Shown here piece by piece: positions 7,500-15,429 of a stretch of DNA of 20,752 bases. Position numbers and translations under genes: made by a program. Origin of the DNA: Candidatus Treponema excrementipullorum (lineage in GTDB: Bacteria > Spirochaetota > Spirochaetia > Treponematales > Treponemataceae). Positions within the stretch are counted from its first letter, which is position 1, and each line of letters starts with the position of its first letter. Location of the stretch: assembly GCA_018883625.1 (NCBI GenBank), contig JAHLFV010000114.1:1-20752 (forward strand), given 5' to 3'. Under the pieces are notes generated by a model that was not told the DNA's origin, searched no databases, and saw nothing but the letters and a program-made list of their open reading frames with translations.

Positions 7500-9395
7500 T
7501 TAAAGATAGATAGTATCAGGGGCAGGAAGAGCCTTTGTATCAGGTTTTCCCAACATTTTTGGGGCGACAAAATCTGTTCCCAAGTACCCACTGGTAGCAG
7601 GCCGGGGACTTTTCGGTTCTGTTTTAGGAGGCGGAGCTTTCCATTCTTCATTGTTTACTCTTCCTGCTGCCATTTCTTTTTGTTTACCCATATATTCTTT
7701 CAATGTCATATACCGTCCATCTTTATGTTGTGCATTCTGATATGACAGTGATTGTTCTCCAATTTCTTTTGGGTCAGCAACTTTATTTCCGCTTTCATCT
7801 ACTATTTTCTCTCCGTCATTATTGTACCCAAACCGGGAAAAACCACTGCCGGGGCCATTACCACCTCCACCACCAGGGCCTCCTCCGGTACCGGCATGGG
7901 CAATATTTTGCAGAGAACTTGAAAAACCCTGTCCGGAACGGAACATAGCTTCTTTTCCAACGGCTTTAGCTGCGGCAGCATATTGTTCATAAGTTGATAA
8001 CCCCATTTTCTTTGCTCTGTCAAATGCTGCCTGCCCTGCTCCTCCGAAGGCTGCCATACTTCCCATAGCATTAGCTCCCCCTCGTGCCATAGCAGGAACA
8101 GCAGCTTTAGTCATTCCTGCAGCGGTACCAACAGCCTGTCCTGTCATAGTACCGGCTGCAACTGCCGTACCCATGGCTGCTACCATTTCTCCCATAGATA
8201 ACTGAGGCTGGCCAGTCATTAAAGCCATAGCAACCTTTGGTGCCGATTGAGTGAGCATCCACGTAATCGTGATAACAAAGAACACATAAGCGAACGTGGT
8301 CAAGTTAAATCCGGAAGATTCAGCGATAGTATTCAGTGCAAGATCCAAGAATGCCCACAGTGCGTACCACATACAGATTGTAATCATGATGAGTTTGGCA
8401 ACCTGTGCAAGCATTGACGGCATAATTTTACCTGCAATATCTTTGGTTTCATCAAGAAACAAAAATGGCAAACAAACGGAAGCCACTGCGATGATTATAG
8501 TAAACTCTATGATAGCGGCCACGTATTGAATGAGAGAAAAAATCATAGCAAGTACCACAGCTATCATGGTAATGAAGACGAGCAACATATCCCAAATACG
8601 GCGTAAAGGGAAAGAAGAAACACCTTTTGCTTTGGTCATTCCGGTAAAAAATCCTTCTTCATCATTTGCTTGCCATTCTTCGTCAACACTTGTCCATTCT
8701 TTTTCCCACATAATTTGAGCTGTAAGGATTGCTATTCTGAGCATAGTGTTAGGAGAAAGATATGCTGTATCACCTAAATAAAGGTCTTTAATGATATAAC
8801 GCCCTGCTCCATCGGTACCCAAAACACTTTTTATCGCTGCCAGTGTTTTAACTTGGCTTGATTCATTGGCAGCAAGTCGAGCCTGGGTAATTCTATCAAC
8901 TTCTTGATTAAAATTATTTTCATTCAAAATTTTAGAATTAGCTCCTGCCCAGTTAGAGCCATACCCTGTACCTCCGATAGAAGCTTGCACTTGGGAACGT
9001 TTTCTTGTAAGTTCACCCAAAACATCTTTAGCAATTTGAGCTTCTTGGGCATCAACGGCTTTTTGCATTGTATTTAAAAACTCTCCCAGCTGGGCAGTGA
9101 TTTCTTCCGTTGACGTTCCGGAAGCAAGATTTCCGGTCTCTGTAGAAAACCGTTTCAATCCTTCCGTCACAGCCCAATAGCTGTTTAAAAAGAGTATAAA
9201 AAACAGAATCTTTGCAATTATGCCAATAACAGCTTTGGGTGTTTCGATAAAGCCGAAGGCCAACTTTACCGAAGTCCAACAAATCGCTGTAAAACAAAGG
9301 ATAACGCCCAAGGTACGAGCAATATCCATAAAATTTCCGGACATTTGAGTAAAATAATCGATTGCCTGGGCAACCGGTAAATCAATCCATTCCAT
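7500..9395 (-). CDS. trbL: TrbL/VirB6-family polytopic inner-membrane channel protein
   Basis: A 631-aa membrane protein of the mating channel. Two N-terminal membrane segments (about residues 22-46 and 54-75) are followed by a soluble loop of about 190 residues, a cluster of further segments at about 268-314, 331-353 and 366-385, an Ala/Gly/Met-rich region and a hydrophilic tail with a glycine-rich stretch near 502-518. This is the TrbL/VirB6 layout. I prefer ATG 9395, which has GGGGAA 5 nt upstream, over ATG 9407, which lacks a ribosome-binding site; the latter adds four residues (MGKI). It is the last gene of the trb operon. In IncP- and Tn4371-type clusters trbF, trbG and trbI would follow, but the next gene here belongs to an unrelated operon. 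Confidence 0.88.
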   Translation of the reverse strand: MEWIDLPVAQAIDYFTQMSGNFMDIARTLGVILCFTAICWTSVKLAFGFIETPKAVIGIIAKILFFILFLNSYWAVTEGLKRFSTETGNLASGTSTEEITAQLGEFLNTMQKAVDAQEAQIAKDVLGELTRKRSQVQASIGGTGYGSNWAGANSKILNENNFNQEVDRITQARLAANESSQVKTLAAIKSVLGTDGAGRYIIKDLYLGDTAYLSPNTMLRIAILTAQIMWEKEWTSVDEEWQANDEEGFFTGMTKAKGVSSFPLRRIWDMLLVFITMIAVVLAMIFSLIQYVAAIIEFTIIIAVASVCLPFLFLDETKDIAGKIMPSMLAQVAKLIMITICMWYALWAFLDLALNTIAESSGFNLTTFAYVFFVITITWMLTQSAPKVAMALMTGQPQLSMGEMVAAMGTAVAAGTMTGQAVGTAAGMTKAAVPAMARGGANAMGSMAAFGGAGQAAFDRAKKMGLSTYEQYAAAAKAVGKEAMFRSGQGFSSSLQNIAHAGTGGGPGGGGGNGPGSGFSRFGYNNDGEKIVDESGNKVADPKEIGEQSLSYQNAQHKDGRYMTLKEYMGKQKEMAAGRVNNEEWKAPPPKTEPKSPRPATSGYLGTDFVAPKMLGKPDTKALPAPDTIYL

Positions 9396-9423
9396 AATTT
9401 TCCCCATTTCTATTTTTACATCA

Positions 9424-9460
9424 GTTCCTAACAGTTCCTGACAGTTATTCTGTTAGGAAC
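9424..9460. repeat. Inverted repeat with a second, competing arm in the trbJ-trbL gap
   Basis: GTTCCTAACAG (9424-9434) and CTGTTAGGAAC (9450-9460) are perfect 11-bp complements. A second copy of the left arm with one change, GTTCCTGACAG (9434-9444), lies between them, so the right arm can pair with either copy. In the transcript this gives two mutually exclusive hairpins, one with a 5-nt loop and one mismatch, the other perfect with a 15-nt loop. It lies 30-65 nt before the trbL start and could tune trbL expression or mark an mRNA-processing site. Confidence 0.55.
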
Positions 9461-9519
9461 GCACATACTATTACTCCGTACACCAAGCAGTAAAATGCAA
9501 TGAACAATAGTGCTATCAA
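9445..9519 (-). CDS. Possible hydrophobic mini-ORF in the trbK position
   Basis: A 24-codon frame (TTG start, TAA at 9447-9445) encodes an almost wholly hydrophobic peptide, beginning LIALLFIAFYCLVYG and ending CAFLTE. The TTG overlaps the trbJ stop as TTGA, and GGGA lies about 9 nt upstream. In IncP clusters trbK, a small entry-exclusion lipoprotein, sits exactly between trbJ and trbL. This peptide is much shorter, has no signal-peptidase II cleavage context, and uses a weak start codon, so it may be chance coding in a leader region. Confidence 0.25.
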   Translation of the reverse strand: MIALLFIAFYCLVYGVIVCAFLTE

Positions 9520-10427
9520 AACATTGAATCCCGCATTTCTCGGTCAACAGTTTCCATCATCAATGCAGCTGCTGCCTGTTGTTCTTGCATTTCTTTTTCA
9601 TCAGTTAACGCTTGTTGCAAAGCAGTCTGTCCTGCAGCTTGCCTGACAGCAAGTTTTAAATCACTGATGTTTTTAATCAATTCCCGAGATAAAACAAGAT
9701 TTTGTTGCATTAATTCTTTTTCTGTATGTTCTCCTCCATTGGTAGCTTCTTGAACAACGGCATCAGCTACAGCTACATCGGCTTCTGCCTGTGCTTCCAA
9801 TGTCTCACTTTCTGCTGTTGCATAAGCGATAAATTGGTCTGCAACATTTTGTAAAATCTGTTTTTTTTGCTGCATATAAGTGAAGTTTATCGGTGATATA
9901 CCATATTTCTGCCAAATAGCTCTTTTTTGATCCTCAGACAACTCATTTACCAACGCTTCTGCTGCTTGATCCCAGCTGTTTTTCATCTCATTTCCGACAT
10001 TTCTCATTACATCCAAAAGGTCTCTATCTCTATCTCCTGCACCGACAAGATCAGCGACGGTAAACGTCATTCCTCCGGCAGAATATTGTTTAGTGGTAAA
10101 GATTTCTTCAATTTTGCGGATATTGGTAATTTGCTTATTTACCCGATTGGTAACACTTTTAATCTCATCACGGAAATCGAGATCTCCGTCCCAGGATATA
10201 TTTTCCAAATCCCAACTTTTGGCCTGTTCCAAATAAAACTGAAACTGCTGGTAACCTTGCTCAATCTGTTTTAACGTATTCATTACCATGTCGTAGGATG
10301 AATATAATTGATCAATTGCCGTAAGCAAGTTTGATACATCGAAAACCGGAGTACCAGCGGAAAAAGAAAATGCCACCATATTCAGTGAAATAAATAAAGC
10401 AATTATGAACTTTGAAATTTTTTTCAT
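9516..10427 (-). CDS. trbJ: TrbJ/VirB5-like conjugal transfer protein
   Basis: A 303-aa exported protein. A classical signal peptide (KK at residues 2-3, hydrophobic core 7-22, likely cleavage after SFSA near 24) precedes a largely helical mature protein rich in Gln/Glu/Ala with coiled-coil-like stretches, for example 'DQLYSSYDMVMNTLKQIEQ' near the N-terminus and QAEADVAVADAVVQE further on. TrbJ is the VirB5 counterpart in P-type systems, a periplasmic minor pilus component. The start overlaps the trbE stop as ATGA and has AAAGGAG upstream. Assignment rests on the signal peptide, helical composition and position between trbE and trbL. Confidence 0.85.
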   Translation of the reverse strand: MKKISKFIIALFISLNMVAFSFSAGTPVFDVSNLLTAIDQLYSSYDMVMNTLKQIEQGYQQFQFYLEQAKSWDLENISWDGDLDFRDEIKSVTNRVNKQITNIRKIEEIFTTKQYSAGGMTFTVADLVGAGDRDRDLLDVMRNVGNEMKNSWDQAAEALVNELSEDQKRAIWQKYGISPINFTYMQQKKQILQNVADQFIAYATAESETLEAQAEADVAVADAVVQEATNGGEHTEKELMQQNLVLSRELIKNISDLKLAVRQAAGQTALQQALTDEKEMQEQQAAAALMMETVDREMRDSMF

Positions 10428-12955
10428 GATTTTTCTCCTTTCAATAAATGTGAATAGGTAATACCCTTTGCATCCAAAATAACCTTTGACATATCAACTC
10501 CGGTATTACGTCCATATTTTTTTTCAATCTCATCCAATATTTTGTGATCTTTTGTGCTGTTGGTCAGTAACGCAAGCTGCAACGCATCCAAATCAAGCTG
10601 AAAAAGCCGAGTCCCAATAGCGGATTTATAGAAATAATCCCGTTTCTTCCGGGCTCGGGCAGGATCTGCCAATAATGCTATTTCCGAATCTTCCAATCCA
10701 AACATTTTATAGGCTTTTTTCATCATAGAGGTATTGGCCTGTTCATCAGGAAGATACACTTTGGAGGCGCATTGTGAAATAATTGTAGAGGCAATAGGAG
10801 ACTGAGCGGCATCTTCAAGCTCTTGGGTAGCAAAAACAACAAAGACGTTAAGTTTACGCAGAGTTTTAAGCCATTCTGAGATCTTTCTGGCAAAAACAGG
10901 ATTTTTAAGGAACACCCATGCTTCATCGAGAATAAGCAAAGTTGGTTTTCCGGTAAATGTTTTTTCACAACGTCGGAATAAATACATTAATGCAGGCGTT
11001 ACTGCCGCACTTCCCATTTCCATGAGGGTTCCCATTTCAAACATCGTCCAAAAAGAAATGGACAAATCATCTGTTACCTGATCAAAAAGATTACCGTACA
11101 CACTATTGTCAAGGTAAGGAGCCAATCCGTTTCGTACATCTTCTTGTCCGGTTTCCGGATTTTGGTAGTCACAATACGTCCAAAATGTGGTAATGTTCCG
11201 AGAACTTCTGTCTTTTTCTGATAAAATTACAATGGCTTCATTGATTGCTTTTCTCATTAGAGCTGTTACTGTAATTTTTTGCTCCTCCAAAAGACACTCG
11301 ATGAATTCTGCTGCCCAGCGCCTATCAACATTTGTATCAAGATCTGATAAAGGTTGAAATGAAATGTCATCTTTTCCCGGTTCAATGTATGAACCTCCAA
11401 CACTGATAGTCAGATTTCGAGCAGATAATCCTTTGTCGAAAATAATAACTTGAGCATTTTTATATTTAAGCCATTGAACTTCCAGCAACGCCAACAGCGT
11501 GGATTTACCCGCTCCGGTGGGGCCTGAAATCCAATGATGCCCCACATCACCATGGTTAAGGTTATAAAAAAAGGGAATGCCGGAACGAGTTGAACAGACG
11601 ACATGAGGGGCACCGCAGCCTGAAATCTGTTCCAGGTATTTATTTTTCCGCAATCCTTGCCAAACAGAACTTATGGGAATTACATGACTCATTTGTGTCG
11701 TTGACACAAATAAAGACCGTGTATTTGCGTACACATTGCCCGGCTGCATAGATAACCATGCTTGGAGAGCATTATGTGTCTCTTCTTTACAGGAAAAACC
11801 ACAAGCTCCTATAACACCTGCTATATATTTTGCTTTCTCTTCTGCCCTTTGGTAGTCAGTATCCCATACCTGTACAGTGGATATATAATCGCCAAAACCG
11901 CAGACATTCATGGTTACTTCTTGTCGAGCAATTGAAGCATCATTTTCTTGTGCATGAGCTCCAGAATCCTCTCGGGTAGAAGTTATCTTCATATTATTTT
12001 CCATCAATACCTGGACAATACTTTTTCTTTGGGAGTGAAATTTTTTCTCCGCTTTGTCAATTTTTTTTATGGCAGTCTGTTTATCATAAGTGATAAACCG
12101 TATCGACCAGCGAAGTTCACAGTCGGCATTATTAAGAGTATCAAACATAGCAGGAATTGTTTTTCCCGGAAAAGACTTAACTGTTATGATAGGAATGTAA
12201 TTATCTCCCAACCGTAATGGCATGGATGTTTCCAAGTCGTCATCTGTCAGAACTCTATCAAGGAATAATTTATAATCTTCTGGCAGATGAATTGGATGCC
12301 ATTTAAGGGATACAGATTTGTGCAAAAATGTTGCCATATCATTAGAGTTAAGTGGCATCATCGTAATATATTGCCCCAGAATGCCTATAATTTTGGCAGT
12401 TTCCATTTTGAAATGCTTCAGCTGATTTTCAAATAAACCTTTATTTATTACTCCGTTTTGTTCCTCTGATTTATAGAAAAAACCTGCACTTTTTTGCTGT
12501 ATTTCCGGAGGAAGTTGATAGGTAAAAGTCAAATAATAACGGTTCTCATAATGAGCAGACAAATAAGTAAAATTAATTTCCCGCTGCCTTTCAACAAGAT
12601 ACCCTGTCGCAGAATCAAACTTTGCTCCGGGGTATTTGTTTGATAACCGCCTATGAAGATGGAACTGTAAAGCCCACCCCTCTCCTAATTGCATAACAGA
12701 AGAGTTAAATAAATTGGCAATTGATGCAATTTTGGACGCAGAACTGCTATCCAAATCGGGGGCAATAAATTCATAAGAACAACAAAATGCTCCATTTTTG
12801 AGTAGGACTATTCCATCGTCTGCCATCAATATCCAAGGACATAAACTGGTAAGTTCAGCACCCTTATTTTTATAAAGTGAAAACTTGACCGGTGAGAAAA
12901 CACTTTTTTTTTCTTTTTTGTCTTTTTTTTGTTTGTTTGAAACAAGGAAACTCAC
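10424..12955 (-). CDS. trbE: TrbE/VirB4-family T4SS ATPase
   Basis: An 843-aa ATPase that powers pilus and channel assembly at the inner membrane. The Walker A motif GPTGAGKST is at residues 478-486, Walker B LLILDEAW at about 673-680, followed by the VFVVFATQELEDA helicase-like motif. The N-terminal CagE/TrbE domain spans roughly residues 30-420. Length is typical of TrbE (about 800-850 aa). The first 25 residues are unusually Lys-rich. It starts with GTG (12955); GGAGG, overlapping the trbD stop region, lies 7 nt upstream. Gene spacing to trbD is 2 nt and the stop overlaps the trbJ start by 4 nt. Confidence 0.95.
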   Translation of the reverse strand: MSFLVSNKQKKDKKEKKSVFSPVKFSLYKNKGAELTSLCPWILMADDGIVLLKNGAFCCSYEFIAPDLDSSSASKIASIANLFNSSVMQLGEGWALQFHLHRRLSNKYPGAKFDSATGYLVERQREINFTYLSAHYENRYYLTFTYQLPPEIQQKSAGFFYKSEEQNGVINKGLFENQLKHFKMETAKIIGILGQYITMMPLNSNDMATFLHKSVSLKWHPIHLPEDYKLFLDRVLTDDDLETSMPLRLGDNYIPIITVKSFPGKTIPAMFDTLNNADCELRWSIRFITYDKQTAIKKIDKAEKKFHSQRKSIVQVLMENNMKITSTREDSGAHAQENDASIARQEVTMNVCGFGDYISTVQVWDTDYQRAEEKAKYIAGVIGACGFSCKEETHNALQAWLSMQPGNVYANTRSLFVSTTQMSHVIPISSVWQGLRKNKYLEQISGCGAPHVVCSTRSGIPFFYNLNHGDVGHHWISGPTGAGKSTLLALLEVQWLKYKNAQVIIFDKGLSARNLTISVGGSYIEPGKDDISFQPLSDLDTNVDRRWAAEFIECLLEEQKITVTALMRKAINEAIVILSEKDRSSRNITTFWTYCDYQNPETGQEDVRNGLAPYLDNSVYGNLFDQVTDDLSISFWTMFEMGTLMEMGSAAVTPALMYLFRRCEKTFTGKPTLLILDEAWVFLKNPVFARKISEWLKTLRKLNVFVVFATQELEDAAQSPIASTIISQCASKVYLPDEQANTSMMKKAYKMFGLEDSEIALLADPARARKKRDYFYKSAIGTRLFQLDLDALQLALLTNSTKDHKILDEIEKKYGRNTGVDMSKVILDAKGITYSHLLKGEKS

Positions 12956-12957
12956 CT

Positions 12958-13215
12958 TTAACCTCCGTATTTATCAGCTTGAGACAAATTCTGTACGATA
13001 AAATCAACCAAGTACGGCTCATCTTTGCACATAAACCTCAGCAACAAAAGTGCAATCACACCTAGAATAATGCACCACGGAGAAATCAATGTACTTAACA
13101 TTGTAGTAAACATGGCAATTATAACAAAAGCCATTTCTCCGATACCCATAAACTGAATGGGATGCAGAAGACTTTGGTGTACCGTTATTTCATAGTCGTA
13201 TAAGGATTCTTCCAT
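12958..13215 (-). CDS. trbD: TrbD/VirB3-family inner-membrane protein
   Basis: An 85-aa protein with the VirB3 signature near its N-terminus (YEITVHQSLLHPIQFMGI) and two hydrophobic segments at about 26-43 and 45-62, the usual VirB3/TrbD layout. I chose ATG 13215 because GGAG lies 6 nt upstream. An upstream ATG at 13278 would add 21 residues, has no ribosome-binding site and would run through the stable hairpin at 13235-13265. VirB3 acts with the VirB4 ATPase, which is encoded next. Confidence 0.87.
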   Translation of the reverse strand: MEESLYDYEITVHQSLLHPIQFMGIGEMAFVIIAMFTTMLSTLISPWCIILGVIALLLLRFMCKDEPYLVDFIVQNLSQADKYGG

Positions 13216-13234
13216 AACACTCTCCGTAAAGTAT

Positions 13235-13265
13235 TTCCGGCACAGCAGGGAATACTGTGCCAGAA
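13235..13265 (-). repeat. Stable hairpin between trbC and trbD
   Basis: On the - strand TTCTGGCACAG (13265-13255) pairs with CTGTGCCGGAA (13245-13235): 11 bp including one G-U, with a 9-nt loop. No U-tract follows, so it is not a typical terminator. It lies just after the pilin gene and before the trbD ribosome-binding site, where it could stabilise or process the pilin mRNA and raise TrbC output over downstream genes. Confidence 0.7.
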
Positions 13266-13290
13266 ATACATAAGTCAATCACTCTCAAAA

Positions 13291-13641
13291 TCAGTTAGGA
13301 CTTACTCCAAGGAAATAAGATGTGATTCCGGCAGCAGATCCGATACCGATAACAGCAATTACCCATGGCATAACCTTTTTGATGGTTGATGCTCCTTCAC
13401 CTTGGGCATTTCCCCAAGCGATGATTGCAAAACATATCATCAGAGCAACACACATGATTATTGCAATGATTTTGCCTGAAAACAGATCCATAATAAGTCC
13501 TGCTTTTTCCTCAAGCTCTGCAATTGTTCCATTGCTTTGTGCAAAAACTCCCACTGTAAGAAGAGCAAAGCAAACTAGCATACATACGAAAAGTTTTTTC
13601 CTAAAACTTTCAGTCTTTTTTGTTTGAATTGTATTTTTCAC
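13291..13641 (-). CDS. trbC: TrbC/VirB2-family major pilin
   Basis: A 116-aa prepilin. A basic N-terminus (KKTESFRKK) and hydrophobic core give a signal peptide probably cleaved after VFA at about residue 34. The mature part has two membrane helices, about 57-76 and 90-111, separated by a short loop containing GEGASTIKK, the VirB2/TrbC arrangement. The start codon is GTG (13641) with AAGGA 7 nt upstream. It sits between trbB and trbD, as in RP4 and Tn4371-like clusters. Confidence 0.9.
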   Translation of the reverse strand: MKNTIQTKKTESFRKKLFVCMLVCFALLTVGVFAQSNGTIAELEEKAGLIMDLFSGKIIAIIMCVALMICFAIIAWGNAQGEGASTIKKVMPWVIAVIGIGSAAGITSYFLGVSPN

Positions 13642-13662
13642 GTTTAATCCTTACATAAGTTG

Positions 13663-14658
13663 TTAAGCCAAACCATTTTGTTCAATAAGATTGAGTAAGT
13701 CATTGGTTTGTTCTTTAACCTCCAAGATTTCATCAACGATGATTCCCTTGGAAGTTTTAGATAAGTGAACTACCAATTGGATGATTTCCGATAGGTCATC
13801 CATGGTATCTGCGTTAATTGTTGACAACAGCTTTTTAATGCGGGTCAACGTACTCATGCAATTATTGGCATGGATAGTCGTAACTGAACCTTTGTGTCCG
13901 GTGTTCCATGCCGTTACAAGAGCGTTCATGATCTTGGCGTTTCTTACTTCGCCAAAAATGATTCTGTCAGGATTAAACCTAAGCGCCTCCTCAACAGCCT
14001 CGTCGGCTGTATATTTATCAGTGAATATTGTTGTTTTCATCCGAGCTGAACATTGCAGTTCCGGAACATCTTCTACGATGTAGAAATTTGCATTTGGAGT
14101 AAAAATTTCCATTTGGCGTATAATTGCATTGGTCAGCGTCGTTTTACCGCATCCGGTTTGACCGGATACAATAATGTTGTTTCTAACTTCTATATGTTTT
14201 ACAATTAATTCTCTTTGTTCTTCTGTCATTTGGCCATTGGCAACATATTGCTCAAGGGTATAAATTTCTTTTGCCGGTTTCCGTATTGATATAACCGGTC
14301 TAATTACTTTATTTGGTAGCAATCCCGTTATTCGAGCGTTATAGCCTGGAATAAATGCTTCCAATTTGGGTAATGAAGAGTATGCGTCAACTTTTACTTC
14401 TGAAACAGCTGCAACTGCCTTTATTATTCGATAGACAGATATGTCAGACATTTGTAAGCCCGTAAAGATTCTTCCCTGACCAAACTTGGAAATGATAATT
14501 TCTCCGGAATCCTGTACTGCAATATCTGTAACAGCAGGATCATCCAAGTATGGTTTAATTGGCTTGAGATCATCCAACATTATTTGTATAAGTCTGTCTT
14601 TTCTTTGTTTTTCTGCCAATTCTTGTGCAGATAAAGGCACTTGCTTTAGCTCAGTCAT
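13663..14658 (-). CDS. trbB: TrbB/VirB11-family traffic ATPase
   Basis: A 331-aa hexameric secretion ATPase of the inner-membrane face. It shows Walker A GQTGCGKTT (166-174), an Asp box region FYIVEDVPELQ (192-202), Walker B RIIFGEVR (232-239) and the His box GHKGSVTTIHANN (254-266), all in order and intact. The ATG overlaps the stop of the preceding RHH gene as ATGA, so translation is coupled. VirB11 ATPases switch the system between pilus assembly and DNA transfer. Confidence 0.96.
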   Translation of the reverse strand: MTELKQVPLSAQELAEKQRKDRLIQIMLDDLKPIKPYLDDPAVTDIAVQDSGEIIISKFGQGRIFTGLQMSDISVYRIIKAVAAVSEVKVDAYSSLPKLEAFIPGYNARITGLLPNKVIRPVISIRKPAKEIYTLEQYVANGQMTEEQRELIVKHIEVRNNIIVSGQTGCGKTTLTNAIIRQMEIFTPNANFYIVEDVPELQCSARMKTTIFTDKYTADEAVEEALRFNPDRIIFGEVRNAKIMNALVTAWNTGHKGSVTTIHANNCMSTLTRIKKLLSTINADTMDDLSEIIQLVVHLSKTSKGIIVDEILEVKEQTNDLLNLIEQNGLA

Positions 14659-15095
14659 ACTTCGGCTTTATCCTGTACTATGTAATCAGACACAAATTTT
14701 TCAACAAAGCCAGGTTTCTTTTCTTTCATTCTTATTTTAAACGCTTCCACCATCATGTCCGTACGGTTCTTTCCCTGACGAATTAATAACTTTTTCTGCT
14801 GTTCATCCATATCACCGAAGGGTTTTGTATATGCGAAGTAATACTCCGTCCAAAACAGCCAGAAATCAATAAATAAATTTATAATTTGGTTAAGTCTCTC
14901 AATTTGTCTTCGTAGCACTTCCATACTTGCCTGCATTTGCCCCTGCCAAGTAATATCCTTTTGTAAGTAATCACTGATTGAATCTCTTACAATGCTACTG
15001 ACACTTGTCCTCTGAACAGCGGCGACCTGTTCCAGCTGTTTTTTGGTTTTTGAATCAACTTTGACTACAATCGTGTCAAATTTCTTTTCACTCAT
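14655..15095 (-). CDS. Ribbon-helix-helix protein with a long C-terminal extension
   Basis: A 146-aa protein. Residues about 7-45 form a CopG-type ribbon-helix-helix DNA-binding domain (TIVVKVDSKTKKQLEQVAA, then SVSSIVRDSISDYL). The remainder is a helical extension containing an aromatic stretch (INLFIDFWLFWTEYYFAY) that may pack in a dimer or contact membrane or partner proteins. Start ATG 15095 has AGGAGG upstream. CopG-type genes commonly lie between traG and trbB in Tn4371-like elements, where they are candidate regulators or relaxosome accessory proteins. It is a paralogue of the gene at 15109-15414. Confidence 0.82.
   Translation of the reverse strand: MSEKKFDTIVVKVDSKTKKQLEQVAAVQRTSVSSIVRDSISDYLQKDITWQGQMQASMEVLRRQIERLNQIINLFIDFWLFWTEYYFAYTKPFGDMDEQQKKLLIRQGKNRTDMMVEAFKIRMKEKKPGFVEKFVSDYIVQDKAEV
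14965..15048. repeat. Direct repeat, copy 1, in the RHH gene pair
   Basis: This 84-bp block matches 15281-15364 at 80 of 84 positions, counted by eye, including 51 consecutive identical bases (14998-15048). It encodes the helix-turn part of the RHH fold in both genes. Conservation of silent positions suggests recent duplication or gene conversion. Confidence 0.88.
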
Positions 15096-15108
15096 ATATT
15101 CCTCCTGT

Positions 15109-15414
15109 TCACGTCAAAGAAGCTATATCCTTCAATATGTCCTTCAATAATTTCTTCCTCTGTCGTCGCTTAATCATCCTTTTCACCAGAGATCTCAGAG
15201 TGTGTTTAGATTGTATTTCAGGTGATTCATTTATTGACGCAAGTTTTATCATCAATTCGCGAGCTTTATCATTTTTTTTCAAGTAATCATTGATTAAATC
15301 TCTTACAATACTGCTGACACTTGTCCTCTGAACAGCGGCGACCTGTTCCAGCTGTTTTTTGGTTGTTAAAGTAACGTTTACTTTTATCAGTTGATATTTT
15401 TTTTCATTAGCCAT
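15109..15414 (-). CDS. Ribbon-helix-helix protein, paralogue of the neighbouring gene
   Basis: A 101-aa CopG-type protein with the DNA-binding strand LIKVNVTLTTKKQLEQ and helices SVSSIVRDLINDYLKK, then a short basic tail (RMIKRRQRKK). Nineteen residues of the fold are identical to the next gene, and the underlying DNA is almost unchanged. It begins 15 nt after the traG stop with AGGTGAG 5 nt upstream of the ATG. It could repress the transfer promoters or act as a TraJ/MobC-like oriT-binding accessory. The basic tail favours DNA binding. Confidence 0.82.
   Translation of the reverse strand: MANEKKYQLIKVNVTLTTKKQLEQVAAVQRTSVSSIVRDLINDYLKKNDKARELMIKLASINESPEIQSKHTLRSLVKRMIKRRQRKKLLKDILKDIASLT
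15281..15364. repeat. Direct repeat, copy 2, in the RHH gene pair
   Basis: Second copy of the 84-bp block at 14965-15048, offset by 316 bp and in the same orientation. Identity falls away sharply on both sides, where the two proteins also diverge. Confidence 0.88.
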
Positions 15415-15429
15415 TTATCTCACCTTTAT

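Noticed and set aside
13216..13278. N-terminal extension of trbD to ATG 13278
   Set aside because: No ribosome-binding site lies before 13278, and the extension would be translated through a stable hairpin. ATG 13215 has a well-spaced GGAG and gives the usual VirB3 length.
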